Origin: a virus
Length of the DNA stretch: 47,036 nt
IMG/VR virus record: IMGVR_UViG_3300035438_000334
Span: 1-47,036 of that record
Reading direction: 5' to 3' (one strand)
Shown piece by piece: positions 17,968-26,805 of this stretch. The translations under genes and the position numbers were made by a program. The number at the start of each line of letters is the position of its first letter. Position 1 is the stretch's first letter. The notes under the pieces are model-generated. The model was not told where the DNA came from. It made no database searches and was given only the letters and a program-made list of their open reading frames with translations.

Positions 17968-19775
17968 GTCCTTGGTTACCAGAATGGTATATGATTAATG
18001 GAGGATACACTGCTCCAACTGCTGCAGTTCCAGCAAACTATACAATCCCATTTGTTTCTGTTATTGTAACCTCTCCAACAGAAGCAACAATAGTTGCTGG
18101 ATCTCCAACAACTACCCCAGGAAGTTATTCTGGAGTTGCTTCTACTTCAGGAAATTTTAGCGGATTTAGTGCTATTGATCATAGGCCATTTACAAACGCA
18201 GACGGCATTGTATTTTTAACTGGGCTGCTTCCTGGAACAAAATATTATTTAAGAGTACGAGCTCATAGCGGCACAAATGCGACTGGCACTTATGGTGAAT
18301 ATATCTATGAGGCATTTACCATGCCAAAGGCTGCCAGCGTTTCTTCTCCAAGTTCTTCAACAAGTGGCACAACCACTCCAACAACTCCTACATACACAGA
18401 CGAGTTAACAAAATCAAAACTAGCAAAGATACTGGAGCAAGAAGCTCTAGATTTATCAAATAGCGTAGTATCTCAAGTAGAAAAAACAGGAACCTCAACC
18501 GCTTTTTCTGGCAACAGAGAACTACAAAGATCTTACTTAAAGGTTACTAGCACAAACAAGGATACAAATTCTTATTCCGTAGCAATTAAAAATACAGGAA
18601 TTTCTACTTCGTACACCAAGTATTCCTTTGGCGCTGGAATACTGTTTGCCAGCACTCTGACTAATTTAAGGTCTAGCGGTGGAATAGGATTCTTTACTAA
18701 TTCTACTGGCACAAATGGTTACTATATTGAATTGCAAACAGACCAAAGCCAGTCAAATGATAAAGACAAGTCTTTAAAAATATACAAAATTGTAAATACA
18801 AAAAGAATATATTTACAAGACTCTCAAGATAAAGATTCAGGTAGATTGCTAGGCGGAGTTCTTACATCAACCCTATATAAGTTAGATATTGATGTTACAG
18901 TAGATACTTCGGCAGGAGTTGTAGCAATTGATGTTTATGTAAATAATTTTAAAGTTAGTGCCGTAGATATTAGTACTCCCAATACTACTGATCCAAAGAA
19001 AAAAATAATTTCTCCAACTGCTAATATGGCTCTATTTTCTAAACTGCACACGACAGCCTTTGACTATGTTTATGCAAATCCAGTTAGCGCAACACAAATT
19101 ACAGACACATCCTCAAGAAAGATTTATGACGGACAGTACTCTTCATCAACTATAGACTTTACCTTTGGAGAAAAGGTAGCACAGAATTTTAATTCTCCAG
19201 ACAATAAGGTTTCTTTTATAGAAGAGTTTGGTAAGACTGTTAGAGAAATAAGACACGTTAAGGCAAACTTTGCTCAATCTGCCGCCATACCTTTATATGC
19301 AAGTACAGGTATAAATAAGTTTGCAACAATTTTGGGAAGTAAATTTTCTAATCATACCGCAGAAATATTTGTAATAAATAATGCAAGCTCATTTATTCCA
19401 TTGTCCGTAGGAAACGAACAACAATTTTTTGTATTAGGAAACTATGTAGACAATGGCTCCCAGCACGAATATACCGAACCAGTAGACCAGTCTACCCCAT
19501 TAGAGCCAGCCACATTTCAATCTATGTGGATTCAGTCTGAGTCAGACGCAAAGGCTTTATACGGATGGATTAAAAATCAATGGTCTAAGCAGCAGCAGTC
19601 AGTTAATATGGAAGTTTTTGGCAACCCAGCAATAGAGGTTGGCGATATAATTACAATTAATTATCCAAAGAATGATTTAGACGGGACTAAGAAATTCCTA
19701 GTCACAAATGTAAACACATCTTTTGACGAGGGGGTCTCTACCAACATAACCGCTAGATCTATTTATAGCGCATAA
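17964..19775 (+). CDS. Minor tail protein with FnIII and LamG-like domains
   Basis: A 605-residue protein. An FnIII-like region ('VIVTSPTEATIVAGSP' to 'LPGTKYYLRVRAHSGTNATG') occupies about residues 25-120, followed by a Ser/Thr/Pro linker (130-150). Next is a concanavalin/LamG-like sandwich ('KYSFGAGILFASTLTNLRSSGGIGFFTNS') and a C-terminal hub-like part ('GNPAIEVGDIITINYPKNDL'). I chose the ATG at 17964, which overlaps the previous stop (ATGA) behind AGGTGGTG; a GTG at 17958 is also in frame. It is likely a tail-tip adhesin that binds surface carbohydrate. Confidence 0.6.
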   Translation: MSPWLPEWYMINGGYTAPTAAVPANYTIPFVSVIVTSPTEATIVAGSPTTTPGSYSGVASTSGNFSGFSAIDHRPFTNADGIVFLTGLLPGTKYYLRVRAHSGTNATGTYGEYIYEAFTMPKAASVSSPSSSTSGTTTPTTPTYTDELTKSKLAKILEQEALDLSNSVVSQVEKTGTSTAFSGNRELQRSYLKVTSTNKDTNSYSVAIKNTGISTSYTKYSFGAGILFASTLTNLRSSGGIGFFTNSTGTNGYYIELQTDQSQSNDKDKSLKIYKIVNTKRIYLQDSQDKDSGRLLGGVLTSTLYKLDIDVTVDTSAGVVAIDVYVNNFKVSAVDISTPNTTDPKKKIISPTANMALFSKLHTTAFDYVYANPVSATQITDTSSRKIYDGQYSSSTIDFTFGEKVAQNFNSPDNKVSFIEEFGKTVREIRHVKANFAQSAAIPLYASTGINKFATILGSKFSNHTAEIFVINNASSFIPLSVGNEQQFFVLGNYVDNGSQHEYTEPVDQSTPLEPATFQSMWIQSESDAKALYGWIKNQWSKQQQSVNMEVFGNPAIEVGDIITINYPKNDLDGTKKFLVTNVNTSFDEGVSTNITARSIYSA

Positions 19776-19776
19776 A

Positions 19777-19785
19777 TGGTATAAT
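19777..19785 (+). promoter_or_regulatory. Extended -10 promoter for a leaderless start
   Basis: TGG-TATAAT ends only six bases before the ATG at 19792, so transcription would start at or next to the A of the start codon. No ribosome binding site precedes that ATG, which fits a leaderless message. Confidence 0.6.
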
Positions 19786-19791
19786 AAAAAT

Positions 19792-20208
19792 ATGGTAACC
19801 AAAAATCCAAGAATTTCTAAGTCAGGAGTTACGACTACTGGTAGATTCCCGCTTTTTTCAAACTCGCCAGAAATTAATGATGCCGATCCGTCCCTTGTTA
19901 GGCTAGTAGCAGGAAATTCTCTATCAGCCCTGTACTTGTCTAATGGTTCAGATCTTCTGTCTGAAGACGTCGATCTTCTGGACGGCACCCTTGTCCAGGG
20001 AGAAGGAGATGTCGGATCTGATGGTGATAAGGTAGTAGACGGAGATGTGTTTAGAAGGGGTGTTCCAAATGTTTCAGATATATCTATTGTTTCAAATACA
20101 GTTGTATATGATGCTGCAGGAAACCCAAGCGTAACATTGGTCTTTAAAGTAAAAAATTCAAGCGGGGAAACTCTAAAAGGAATGAATGCGAAGGTTGAAC
20201 TAGTATGA
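19792..20208 (+). CDS. Hypothetical tail-region protein
   Basis: A 138-residue Ser/Asp/Val-rich protein ('PRISKSGVTTTGRFPLF' at the N-terminus, 'SVTLVFKVKNSSGETLKG' at the C-terminus), with a beta-type pattern. I do not recognise the family. Apparently expressed from its own leaderless promoter, it overlaps the next gene by four bases (ATGA-type). It is probably a structural or accessory tail protein. Confidence 0.6.
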   Translation: MVTKNPRISKSGVTTTGRFPLFSNSPEINDADPSLVRLVAGNSLSALYLSNGSDLLSEDVDLLDGTLVQGEGDVGSDGDKVVDGDVFRRGVPNVSDISIVSNTVVYDAAGNPSVTLVFKVKNSSGETLKGMNAKVELV

Positions 20209-21101
20209 TAACTAAATTTGGTAAAAGATTTTTAACAAACTATCTGGCAGGAAATATTTCTTTCTCAGAAAAAGAACTTGCGCTTGGAATAGGAAATACT
20301 GCAGCCAACGTAGATGGCAACGATACTAGGCTTGAGTTTGAGTTTTATAGAGTTCCAGTAAAGCTTACTAGCATAGATATTGCAGAGGTAAGCGGAAACT
20401 TCGTTTACAAGGCAGTTTTTGTTGCAACTATTCCACAGGATGTGGCAGGAGTGGTATCTGAGATAGCCTTGTATCCAGCAAGTAGAACTTCAATAAATAA
20501 CTTTGATAGCAAGTTCATTACATCATTTGAAAACAATGTTTTGTGGGAAGACTCAACTGGGTCTAATCCTCAAATAGCATTAAATGATTCTACTTATACT
20601 TTTAAAATTGGCGAAAATGCTGTTTTAATTCAATCACCTTTATCCACAGCAAAAGAATATAAAACTGCTACGGGAACCTTAGACCTGTCTGGGTATAGCA
20701 TAAATGACAGTCTGTCTATTGCTTACAAAAAAATAGATGCAAATCTTTCTAAAATACGTGTTAAGCTATATAGCTCTGAGACACAATATTGTTATGTAGA
20801 TTTTACTCCAGCAAGTGGAACTGGAGACAGAATTCAATCTGCAAGTTTAAATACACTATTTTCAAATACATCAACAACTCCACCAGACTTTAAGAGTATA
20901 ACCAACCTTGGAGTTGAGGTAACTGCAACAAGCGGCGGAACAACATCAGTTTACTTTGATGGAATTAGAATAAATGACGAGGACACATTTGATCCTTCAT
21001 ATGGAATGATTAGTAGATCTGTTTTAACTGGAGGAGACATAATTACCAAGCCTTCTGGTAGACAAGTAGACGTAGAATATAAGTTGCAGTTAGGGTTCTA
21101 A
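20205..21101 (+). CDS. Minor tail protein, beta-rich
   Basis: A 298-residue protein. The N-terminal half ('KFGKRFLTNYLAGNISFSEKELALGIG') resembles tail-fibre-connector domains of actinophages that begin with 'ITKFGKxxL'. The C-terminal half is a jelly-roll-like sandwich ('YCYVDFTPASGTGD', 'SVYFDGIRINDEDTF') of the kind found in carbohydrate-binding modules. It lies between tail-tip and fibre genes with overlaps on both sides. The exact role is unknown; receptor binding or fibre attachment is plausible. Confidence 0.55.
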   Translation: MITKFGKRFLTNYLAGNISFSEKELALGIGNTAANVDGNDTRLEFEFYRVPVKLTSIDIAEVSGNFVYKAVFVATIPQDVAGVVSEIALYPASRTSINNFDSKFITSFENNVLWEDSTGSNPQIALNDSTYTFKIGENAVLIQSPLSTAKEYKTATGTLDLSGYSINDSLSIAYKKIDANLSKIRVKLYSSETQYCYVDFTPASGTGDRIQSASLNTLFSNTSTTPPDFKSITNLGVEVTATSGGTTSVYFDGIRINDEDTFDPSYGMISRSVLTGGDIITKPSGRQVDVEYKLQLGF

Positions 21102-23068
21102 TGTCTAATCCAGCCGATCTAAATACAGTACCTCAACCAGATACCGATAAAAACTATTTTAATTTTAAGGCTACTGGTCTTAAGATTGATACAAATTATG
21201 CAATTAAATTTCAATGGGTGTATTCTGACGGAACAGTAAGTGATTGGTCTCCAGGAAAATTTGTAAATACAAGTACAGAAAGTGTGCCTGTGGCTCCAAC
21301 AGCTACAGTGACTGGCGGCGCTGGATTTATTAAAGTTGAATTACCTACTTTCCCTGCAAATGCTCTTCGTGTTGATATAAGAATAGCTGGAGGCACATTT
21401 GGAAGTGGAACCGTTGTAGTAGATTCTTTTACATCTGCTGGAGTAAAAACAATTGCAGCTTTAGGAGCGGCAAGTCCAGGAAATGCGTATGTTGTTACAT
21501 TATTAACAGTAACTCCTAGTAAAATAAATGGAGATGCTTCTACTCCAACGACAGTTTATGTAACAGACCCATCAGCAGCTTTAGTGGTAACAGCCCCGCA
21601 AGATCCTTTTGCCCCAGTCGTAAAAGCTGGGTTAGCTTCTGTAATTGTAGAATGGAGCGGCAAAAAATCTGACGGTACAGATTTAACGCTTACAGGATTT
21701 AGTGGCGCAAAGGTTCACATTGGAACATCTTCTGGATTTACTCCTTCTGCAGACAATTGGGTTCACACTTTAAACTTTGCCAACGGATCTAACAGAGTTT
21801 CTATAGGAGTCGGATCTGTAATAGACAAAACGGCTGGGACAACATTACAATATGGAACTGCATATCATGTTAAACTAGTTGCAGTAAATGCTAGCGGAAG
21901 TTTAAGTAGTGCAGTCTCAGCTTCTAATAATCCAGTAACGGTTTTAAGATTGCCCGCAAGCGAAATTGATGCTGGTATATTAAGAGCAGATGCTTATATA
22001 CAAGCAGGAGCAGATGGCGGACAGAGAGCAGTTTTGTCTGGCAGCACTTCTCCTTTTATAATCTATGGAACAGACGGAACCACCAAACTATTAGAATTTT
22101 TAACAAGCGGAACCACAGGTACGCTTGCAATAAAAGGCTCTGGTACGTTTAGCGGAGACATAAGCGCTGCAAGTGGAACATTTACTGGTAACGTAACAAC
22201 TAGCGGCAATATTTCTTCAAGTAATGGATTGTTTACAGTAAATAATGGAGTGTTAACCGCATTAAGCGGAACAATTGGTGGTTGGAGTATTGGATCAACT
22301 TTAACTGCTACAATAAGCAATAATACAATAACTTTAAATCCAGCAACGCCTAAAATTGCATTGCTTCAATCAGGTGTTGAAAAAATTACAATTGATCCTG
22401 TAAACGGCATTGTTGGCCCAAGCGTAACTATTGCTGGAAATACTGGTCCTGGATTTTCATTTAGTCCAAATGGCACTGCTGTTATAAGAGGAACTATATA
22501 TGCAGATAGTGGTATATTCAGTGGAACCCTGCAAAGAATTTCTGGTTCAAATTCTATTACATTAGATGGCACTAGCTTTAGGGCAGTAGGGTCTAGCAGT
22601 TCAGTAACTATAGGATATGACGGAACAATTACGGCACAAGAGACAGCTAATGGTATTGCATCAAGCTCAGCATCAATTAAGGTGCAAAGTCCTGATTATG
22701 CAGCATACTTATCTGCAGGCGGACTGTTTATTTCACAAGGTTCTATTTTTGGTAGCTCGGTATTTAATTTTTATCAATACATATGGAACAATACTTTAAA
22801 TTATGCTGTTGATGGCGGCGGCATTGCTTGGACAAATTATTACGTTACAGCAGGTGTTAGCACATACACTACTGCTAGAATTACTACAGCGTCAAGCGGC
22901 GGAAACCATGACTTCAGACCCCTGGGCTTAAGTCCAGATGGAGGACAATGGACAGGGCCAAGATTATATTATGGATCATCAACAACAAGCTCTGCAATAA
23001 ATTCAGAACTGTCTGGAGGCTACGGAGGTAGTTCTCAAAACGGCGATTTTTATTTTAGTACAGCGTGA
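21101..23068 (+). CDS. Tail fibre protein with FnIII domains and a beta-helix shaft
   Basis: A 655-residue protein. FnIII-like modules cover about residues 1-290 ('YAIKFQWVYSDGTVSDWSPG', 'YHVKLVAVNASGSLSSAVSA'). A shaft follows at about residues 340-520, made of repeated short strands with Gly/Ser turns ('FSGDISAASGTFTGNVTTSG', 'GTIGGWSIGS'), as in triple-stranded beta-helix fibres. A Gly/Ser/Tyr-rich tip (570-655) may carry the receptor-binding surface. It is a likely receptor-binding fibre. The N-terminal ATG overlaps the previous stop. Confidence 0.72.
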   Translation: MSNPADLNTVPQPDTDKNYFNFKATGLKIDTNYAIKFQWVYSDGTVSDWSPGKFVNTSTESVPVAPTATVTGGAGFIKVELPTFPANALRVDIRIAGGTFGSGTVVVDSFTSAGVKTIAALGAASPGNAYVVTLLTVTPSKINGDASTPTTVYVTDPSAALVVTAPQDPFAPVVKAGLASVIVEWSGKKSDGTDLTLTGFSGAKVHIGTSSGFTPSADNWVHTLNFANGSNRVSIGVGSVIDKTAGTTLQYGTAYHVKLVAVNASGSLSSAVSASNNPVTVLRLPASEIDAGILRADAYIQAGADGGQRAVLSGSTSPFIIYGTDGTTKLLEFLTSGTTGTLAIKGSGTFSGDISAASGTFTGNVTTSGNISSSNGLFTVNNGVLTALSGTIGGWSIGSTLTATISNNTITLNPATPKIALLQSGVEKITIDPVNGIVGPSVTIAGNTGPGFSFSPNGTAVIRGTIYADSGIFSGTLQRISGSNSITLDGTSFRAVGSSSSVTIGYDGTITAQETANGIASSSASIKVQSPDYAAYLSAGGLFISQGSIFGSSVFNFYQYIWNNTLNYAVDGGGIAWTNYYVTAGVSTYTTARITTASSGGNHDFRPLGLSPDGGQWTGPRLYYGSSTTSSAINSELSGGYGGSSQNGDFYFSTA

Positions 23069-23073
23069 TATAA

Positions 23074-25866
23074 ATGCCTAAAGTATTTCATAGAAGAAGC
23101 GGTTCTTGGACGGAAGTCAAATCAATATTTCATAAAAGAAATGGCGCATGGACTGAGGTTTTAAATGTATTTAGAAAAACAAGTGGGAGCTGGGTAAAAG
23201 TTTTTGCAGCAGCAAAAATACCAGGCAATACCGTACCCCCAACAATAACTGGAAGCGGATACTTATTTGGAACATTAACAAATACAAACCTGGGAACCTG
23301 GACTAATACTCCTACATCTTATGCTAGACAATGGAGAAGAGGAACCCCTCCATCTGGTGGAGGTTTACCAACATCTTACTCAAACATATCTGGAGCAACA
23401 TCTAGTACTTATGTAACAACATCTAGCGATAATGGGAAATATGTAGTCTGTCAAGTAACAGCAACTAATGCTGTAGGTAATAATATAGCAGTATCAAATG
23501 AAATATATATAAGTAAATACGCACCAGTATCTTTACTGCCATACACTTTTTCTGGCACTCCAATAGTAGGTGCAACATTGACAGCACTTGAACAAATTGG
23601 TTCATGGAAAAGTACAACAACTAATACAGACGATACATACCCAGACACCTTTGAGTATGAATGGAGTTACGCAAACGGAACAATTATTCAATCTACCGCT
23701 TTAAATGGTATAAACCAAAACACATATTTGATTGTTAATGCAGATTTAAATCAACAAATTCGTGTTAGGGTTACTGGAACAAATACTGGAGGATCAGCAA
23801 CAAGTGGATATACAACCTCTGGAACCGTTACAACCACATACTCCTTCTCCTTTGGAAATACTTTATACGTTGGGTCTAATGGTTACATAGGTTTAGATAA
23901 TGGCGGAAGCGTAGCTGGAACAGCGGGCAATGGAAGAAATATTAATATATGGAATGAAGATTTAGTTCAATACAGACTTCAAGAGTATTCTGATAGCAGC
24001 AACTATCATTTATATTTTAGAGCATATAGGTACCAGTCACCTCTTGTACGATCTGCAATAAATGCTTTAGATTATCAAATTAAATTTTATACAGGACAGC
24101 CGTATTGCGATGTTTATTTAGTAAGAAAAGGCAGCAGCGTTCCTACATACATAGACAATCCAGGTTACTACTCAAATGGTCTAAATGGAGGAACAGGAAT
24201 TGTTGGCCCATTTGCCTGGACTGCAGGATCAGTTCTAAGAGTATATTTTAATGGAACTTTAGCAAGTACTTCTGCAGCAAGCTGGACTTCAATATCAGAT
24301 ACATTATGGAAAGATATTACAACTTCTGATATAGATGATAGCTTTACATCTGTGGTTACATCTGCAAATCAACAAGCTCCAATTTTAACTGCACCAACAA
24401 TTACATCTGTAAGTTCTGGTCTTGAAGGGGCCCCAGTAAGTGCTTTTTTTACTGGTGGATCTGGTCCAGCTTATCAAATATATTGGACAACGGCTTCATC
24501 ATTGTCAACAACTGTACAATATACACCAGACGGATCAGGTTCTTCTAGTCCAGTAACGGACTCAACGGGTCCATCTTCTGCAGGCTCTACATACTATATG
24601 TATGTTAGATCTGTTGCATCTACTGGAGAAACTAGTGTAGGTCCGTCAACAGTAGCAAGCTCTTGGAGTGCTGGATTTCCATTTACCGTAACATCTTCAG
24701 CTGTTTCACAAAACTCTGCACCAACAGCAACGGCAACAAGTACTGGTTCTACCTCAATAGTTAAGTATCTTGATAGCATTACTTGGTCTGCTGGAACTTA
24801 TAATAATGCGGCATCAGTAACATCCGTACTACTTTATTCTACAAATACATCAAACCTTGTGTCTCCGTCAGGAAATACATTATCATCATTTAGAACAGCA
24901 AATCCATATACATTAACAACAACAGATCCAGCAGGAACTCCTTATGTTTTTTCAGTAAGAGACACAGTAGTTGGAACTAATGGAACAACGTATTATTTTT
25001 ACAGTAATCAGATTACTTCTGCTAATGCAGATGCAGTTTCATTTTCATATGGAACAGCAACATCAGCAGCTGGAGGCTGGACAGCCTCAGTGAATTCTGG
25101 AACACAATCAGGCGCTTCTTACTCCCTGTCTTCGGGAACTGGCACTGTAAACTCATCAACTGGACAAGTAACAGTAACAGGCTTGGGCTCTAACACTACC
25201 ACTTCAGTCATAGTTACTAAATCTGTTTCTGGATATAATAGCACTAACGCAACTGCCACTGGAACTTCTGCTACAGTTGTTACTTATAGCCTTAACTATT
25301 CTGCAAACGGTGGATCAAGTACTCCAACAACTCAGACTGGAGCTCAAGGTTCTTCAATAACATTGGCTGCAAATGCTGGAACTAGATCTGGATTCACATT
25401 TGGTGGATGGAATATTGGAGGAACTACATATTCAGGATCATCATCTTACACATTTGGTGCTGCCGATGCAACAGCAACAGCAATTTGGAACGCAGTATTT
25501 GTAGTACCAACTTCACCAGCACCTTCATGGACATCGGGTGGAAACTTTCAGAGAATTACTGGATCTTCAATACTTAGATGGTACACAGATTATCCATCAA
25601 TTTCTGGATCAGGATCAATAACTGGAATGGATTTTGAAATTAGAACAACAGCTGGAGGAGGCACCCTTCTTGCTTCTGGCACAAGGGCCTACCCAGGAGC
25701 GGGATCTTATCCTTATTCTGGAGGAGGAACTGTTTGGGCTTTTCGATGTGGAACTTCAGATGGAGATATATCTTATAGCTCATCAGCCAGATTTGCCCGT
25801 GCTAGAGTAAGAATGCTAGGTACCAATGGAACAACATATTTTGGAACATGGACGGGATGGATCTAA
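23074..25866 (+). CDS. Large modular tail fibre/adhesin
   Basis: A 930-residue protein. Residues 4-44 hold three 14-residue repeats of the form xF-[HR]-[RK]-xxGxW-xxV. Two Ig-like modules follow (about 50-145 and 150-260; 'GATSSTYVTTSSDNGKYVVCQ'), then a nidogen/lectin-like sandwich (about 265-420, 'LYVGSNGYIGLDNGGS'). FnIII-like modules occupy about 440-730. An InlB-type B-repeat lies near residues 740-810 ('LNYSANGGSSTPTTQTG', 'FGGWNIGGTTYSGSS'), and a Gly-rich C-terminal domain completes it. Such modules mediate surface adhesion. The gene starts five bases after the fibre gene before it and likely encodes a second receptor-binding protein. Confidence 0.72.
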   Translation: MPKVFHRRSGSWTEVKSIFHKRNGAWTEVLNVFRKTSGSWVKVFAAAKIPGNTVPPTITGSGYLFGTLTNTNLGTWTNTPTSYARQWRRGTPPSGGGLPTSYSNISGATSSTYVTTSSDNGKYVVCQVTATNAVGNNIAVSNEIYISKYAPVSLLPYTFSGTPIVGATLTALEQIGSWKSTTTNTDDTYPDTFEYEWSYANGTIIQSTALNGINQNTYLIVNADLNQQIRVRVTGTNTGGSATSGYTTSGTVTTTYSFSFGNTLYVGSNGYIGLDNGGSVAGTAGNGRNINIWNEDLVQYRLQEYSDSSNYHLYFRAYRYQSPLVRSAINALDYQIKFYTGQPYCDVYLVRKGSSVPTYIDNPGYYSNGLNGGTGIVGPFAWTAGSVLRVYFNGTLASTSAASWTSISDTLWKDITTSDIDDSFTSVVTSANQQAPILTAPTITSVSSGLEGAPVSAFFTGGSGPAYQIYWTTASSLSTTVQYTPDGSGSSSPVTDSTGPSSAGSTYYMYVRSVASTGETSVGPSTVASSWSAGFPFTVTSSAVSQNSAPTATATSTGSTSIVKYLDSITWSAGTYNNAASVTSVLLYSTNTSNLVSPSGNTLSSFRTANPYTLTTTDPAGTPYVFSVRDTVVGTNGTTYYFYSNQITSANADAVSFSYGTATSAAGGWTASVNSGTQSGASYSLSSGTGTVNSSTGQVTVTGLGSNTTTSVIVTKSVSGYNSTNATATGTSATVVTYSLNYSANGGSSTPTTQTGAQGSSITLAANAGTRSGFTFGGWNIGGTTYSGSSSYTFGAADATATAIWNAVFVVPTSPAPSWTSGGNFQRITGSSILRWYTDYPSISGSGSITGMDFEIRTTAGGGTLLASGTRAYPGAGSYPYSGGGTVWAFRCGTSDGDISYSSSARFARARVRMLGTNGTTYFGTWTGWI

Positions 25867-25867
25867 T

Positions 25868-26029
25868 ATGGAAATACAAAAAGTATATAAAGAGTATTTG
25901 ATTAACTCTAGAATTAAATCTTTAAATGGTAGAATTAATTTAATAGGAACAGAAGAGGATTCTGGAGAGTCTTTAGAAGACTTACAGGCTCAAATTCAGG
26001 TATTGACTAATTTACTTGAAATGCTATAA
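25868..26029 (+). CDS. Short coiled-coil protein
   Basis: A 53-residue protein starting one base after the preceding stop. 'YLINSRIKSLNGRINLIG' followed by a Leu/Ile heptad ('LQAQIQVLTNLLEML') indicates a helical coiled coil. It resembles the protein encoded next door at 26048 in layout ('INS[RK][IM]K[SN]L' then a heptad), suggesting duplication. The function is unknown. It could be a tail-fibre chaperone or minor structural subunit, given its position behind the fibre genes. Confidence 0.65.
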   Translation: MEIQKVYKEYLINSRIKSLNGRINLIGTEEDSGESLEDLQAQIQVLTNLLEML

Positions 26030-26030
26030 T
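26003..26030 (+). promoter_or_regulatory. Sigma-A-type promoter
   Basis: TTGACT (26003-26008), a 16-base spacer and TATAAT (26025-26030) preceded by TGC. It overlaps the end of the short coiled-coil gene. The predicted start near 26037 lies just before the AGGAGG-like site of the gene at 26048. Confidence 0.72.
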
Positions 26031-26047
26031 ATGAGAGGAGGAACAAA

Positions 26048-26272
26048 ATGACAACATTAACAAATTCAGATAGAGTTACTATTATTAACTCTAAGATGAA
26101 AAATCTAGCTTATACCAAATATAATCTAGATCTAGATATTATTATTGAGAATGCTAAAGTTACCCCTTCGGCAGCATCAGTTTCAGCGTTGAATTCTTCA
26201 GTTGCTGAAATAGTCGCTCAGATTGCAGTACTGCAGACAGAGTTAGACAAGTATCCAGTAGAAGAGGCATAA
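26048..26272 (+). CDS. Short coiled-coil protein, paralogue of the preceding one
   Basis: A 74-residue protein. 'VTIINSKMKNLAYTKYNLDLD' and a C-terminal heptad ('VAEIVAQIAVLQTELDKY') match the preceding small gene in layout. GAGAGGAGG gives a strong ribosome site, and a promoter lies just upstream. Small helical proteins of this type are common behind siphovirus fibre genes, but I cannot assign a function. Confidence 0.7.
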   Translation: MTTLTNSDRVTIINSKMKNLAYTKYNLDLDIIIENAKVTPSAASVSALNSSVAEIVAQIAVLQTELDKYPVEEA

Positions 26273-26273
26273 A

Positions 26274-26459
26274 TTGGCAGAGAAAGCAGAATTAATTATC
26301 ACCGCCCTACAACAGCGTATAGGAGAAATCGTATCAAGTTATGAAACTCAAATTGCAATACTTAGGGCAGAAATTACAAAGCTTATGGAAGAAAAAGAGG
26401 CTAAGGTTGAGGCTATTAAAGAATACGAAACCCACCTTAACGATATCACAGCCAACTAA
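26274..26459 (+). CDS. Short coiled-coil protein, possible front part of a split gene
   Basis: A 61-residue helix-forming protein ('ELIITALQQRIGEIVSSYET', 'ILRAEITKLMEEKEAKVEAI'). The TTG start two bases after the preceding stop is the only sensible one; AGAGGC-like purines precede it. Its 3' two thirds overlap the +1-frame gene at 26341. The amino-acid composition of this frame in the overlap looks natural, whereas the other frame there is Arg/Lys/Leu-rich. It may therefore be the N-terminal half of a frameshifted fusion with the following domain. Confidence 0.6.
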   Translation: MAEKAELIITALQQRIGEIVSSYETQIAILRAEITKLMEEKEAKVEAIKEYETHLNDITAN

Positions 26460-26805
26460 TTTTCCTTCAGGTATTTCTGTTAAAACAGATAAAGATACAT
26501 ATTGGATTAAAGACGGAAAGAGATACAGATTGATTTCAGACAGGGCCGCCCAGTCTTGGTGCTTTACTACGGTATTGGCAACTGAGGCGGCATTATCAGG
26601 AATTAAACTAGTAGGTAAATTAGGCTTTCGAGACGGCACCTTGATTAAGAGTGTTGCAGATGGTAAAATGTATCTAGTATCACAGAATAAACTAAGACAC
26701 ATTGTAGACCCAGATTCGTTTAATCGATATGGTCTAGATAGGTCAAAAATGATCGAGGTATCTGAAAAAGAAATCTCGGCACACGATTTAGGAGAAAACA
26801 TATAA
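26341..26805 (+). CDS. Putative surface-binding domain protein
   Basis: A 154-residue frame whose convincing part starts near residue 40: 'SVKTDKDTYWIKDGKRYRL' then 'DGTLIKSVADGKMYLVSQNK' and 'RHIVDPDSFNRYGLD'. This layout (x-YLV-x-[NG]-K-x-R-x-I-x-x-x-x-F-x-x-x-G) resembles a small repeat found in bacterial surface proteins. The first about 38 residues overlap the preceding coiled-coil gene and look like a shadow. The ATG at 26341 has AGGAG 15 bases away, which is too far. Either it overlaps as annotated, or it is joined to the preceding gene by a +1 frameshift. Confidence 0.6.
   Translation: MKLKLQYLGQKLQSLWKKKRLRLRLLKNTKPTLTISQPTNFPSGISVKTDKDTYWIKDGKRYRLISDRAAQSWCFTTVLATEAALSGIKLVGKLGFRDGTLIKSVADGKMYLVSQNKLRHIVDPDSFNRYGLDRSKMIEVSEKEISAHDLGENI

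Noticed and set aside
26334-26801. Antisense frame of 155 codons opposite the surface-domain gene
   Set aside because: No ribosome site, no promoter on that strand, and every other gene in the window is on the + strand. The + frame has a recognisable domain.
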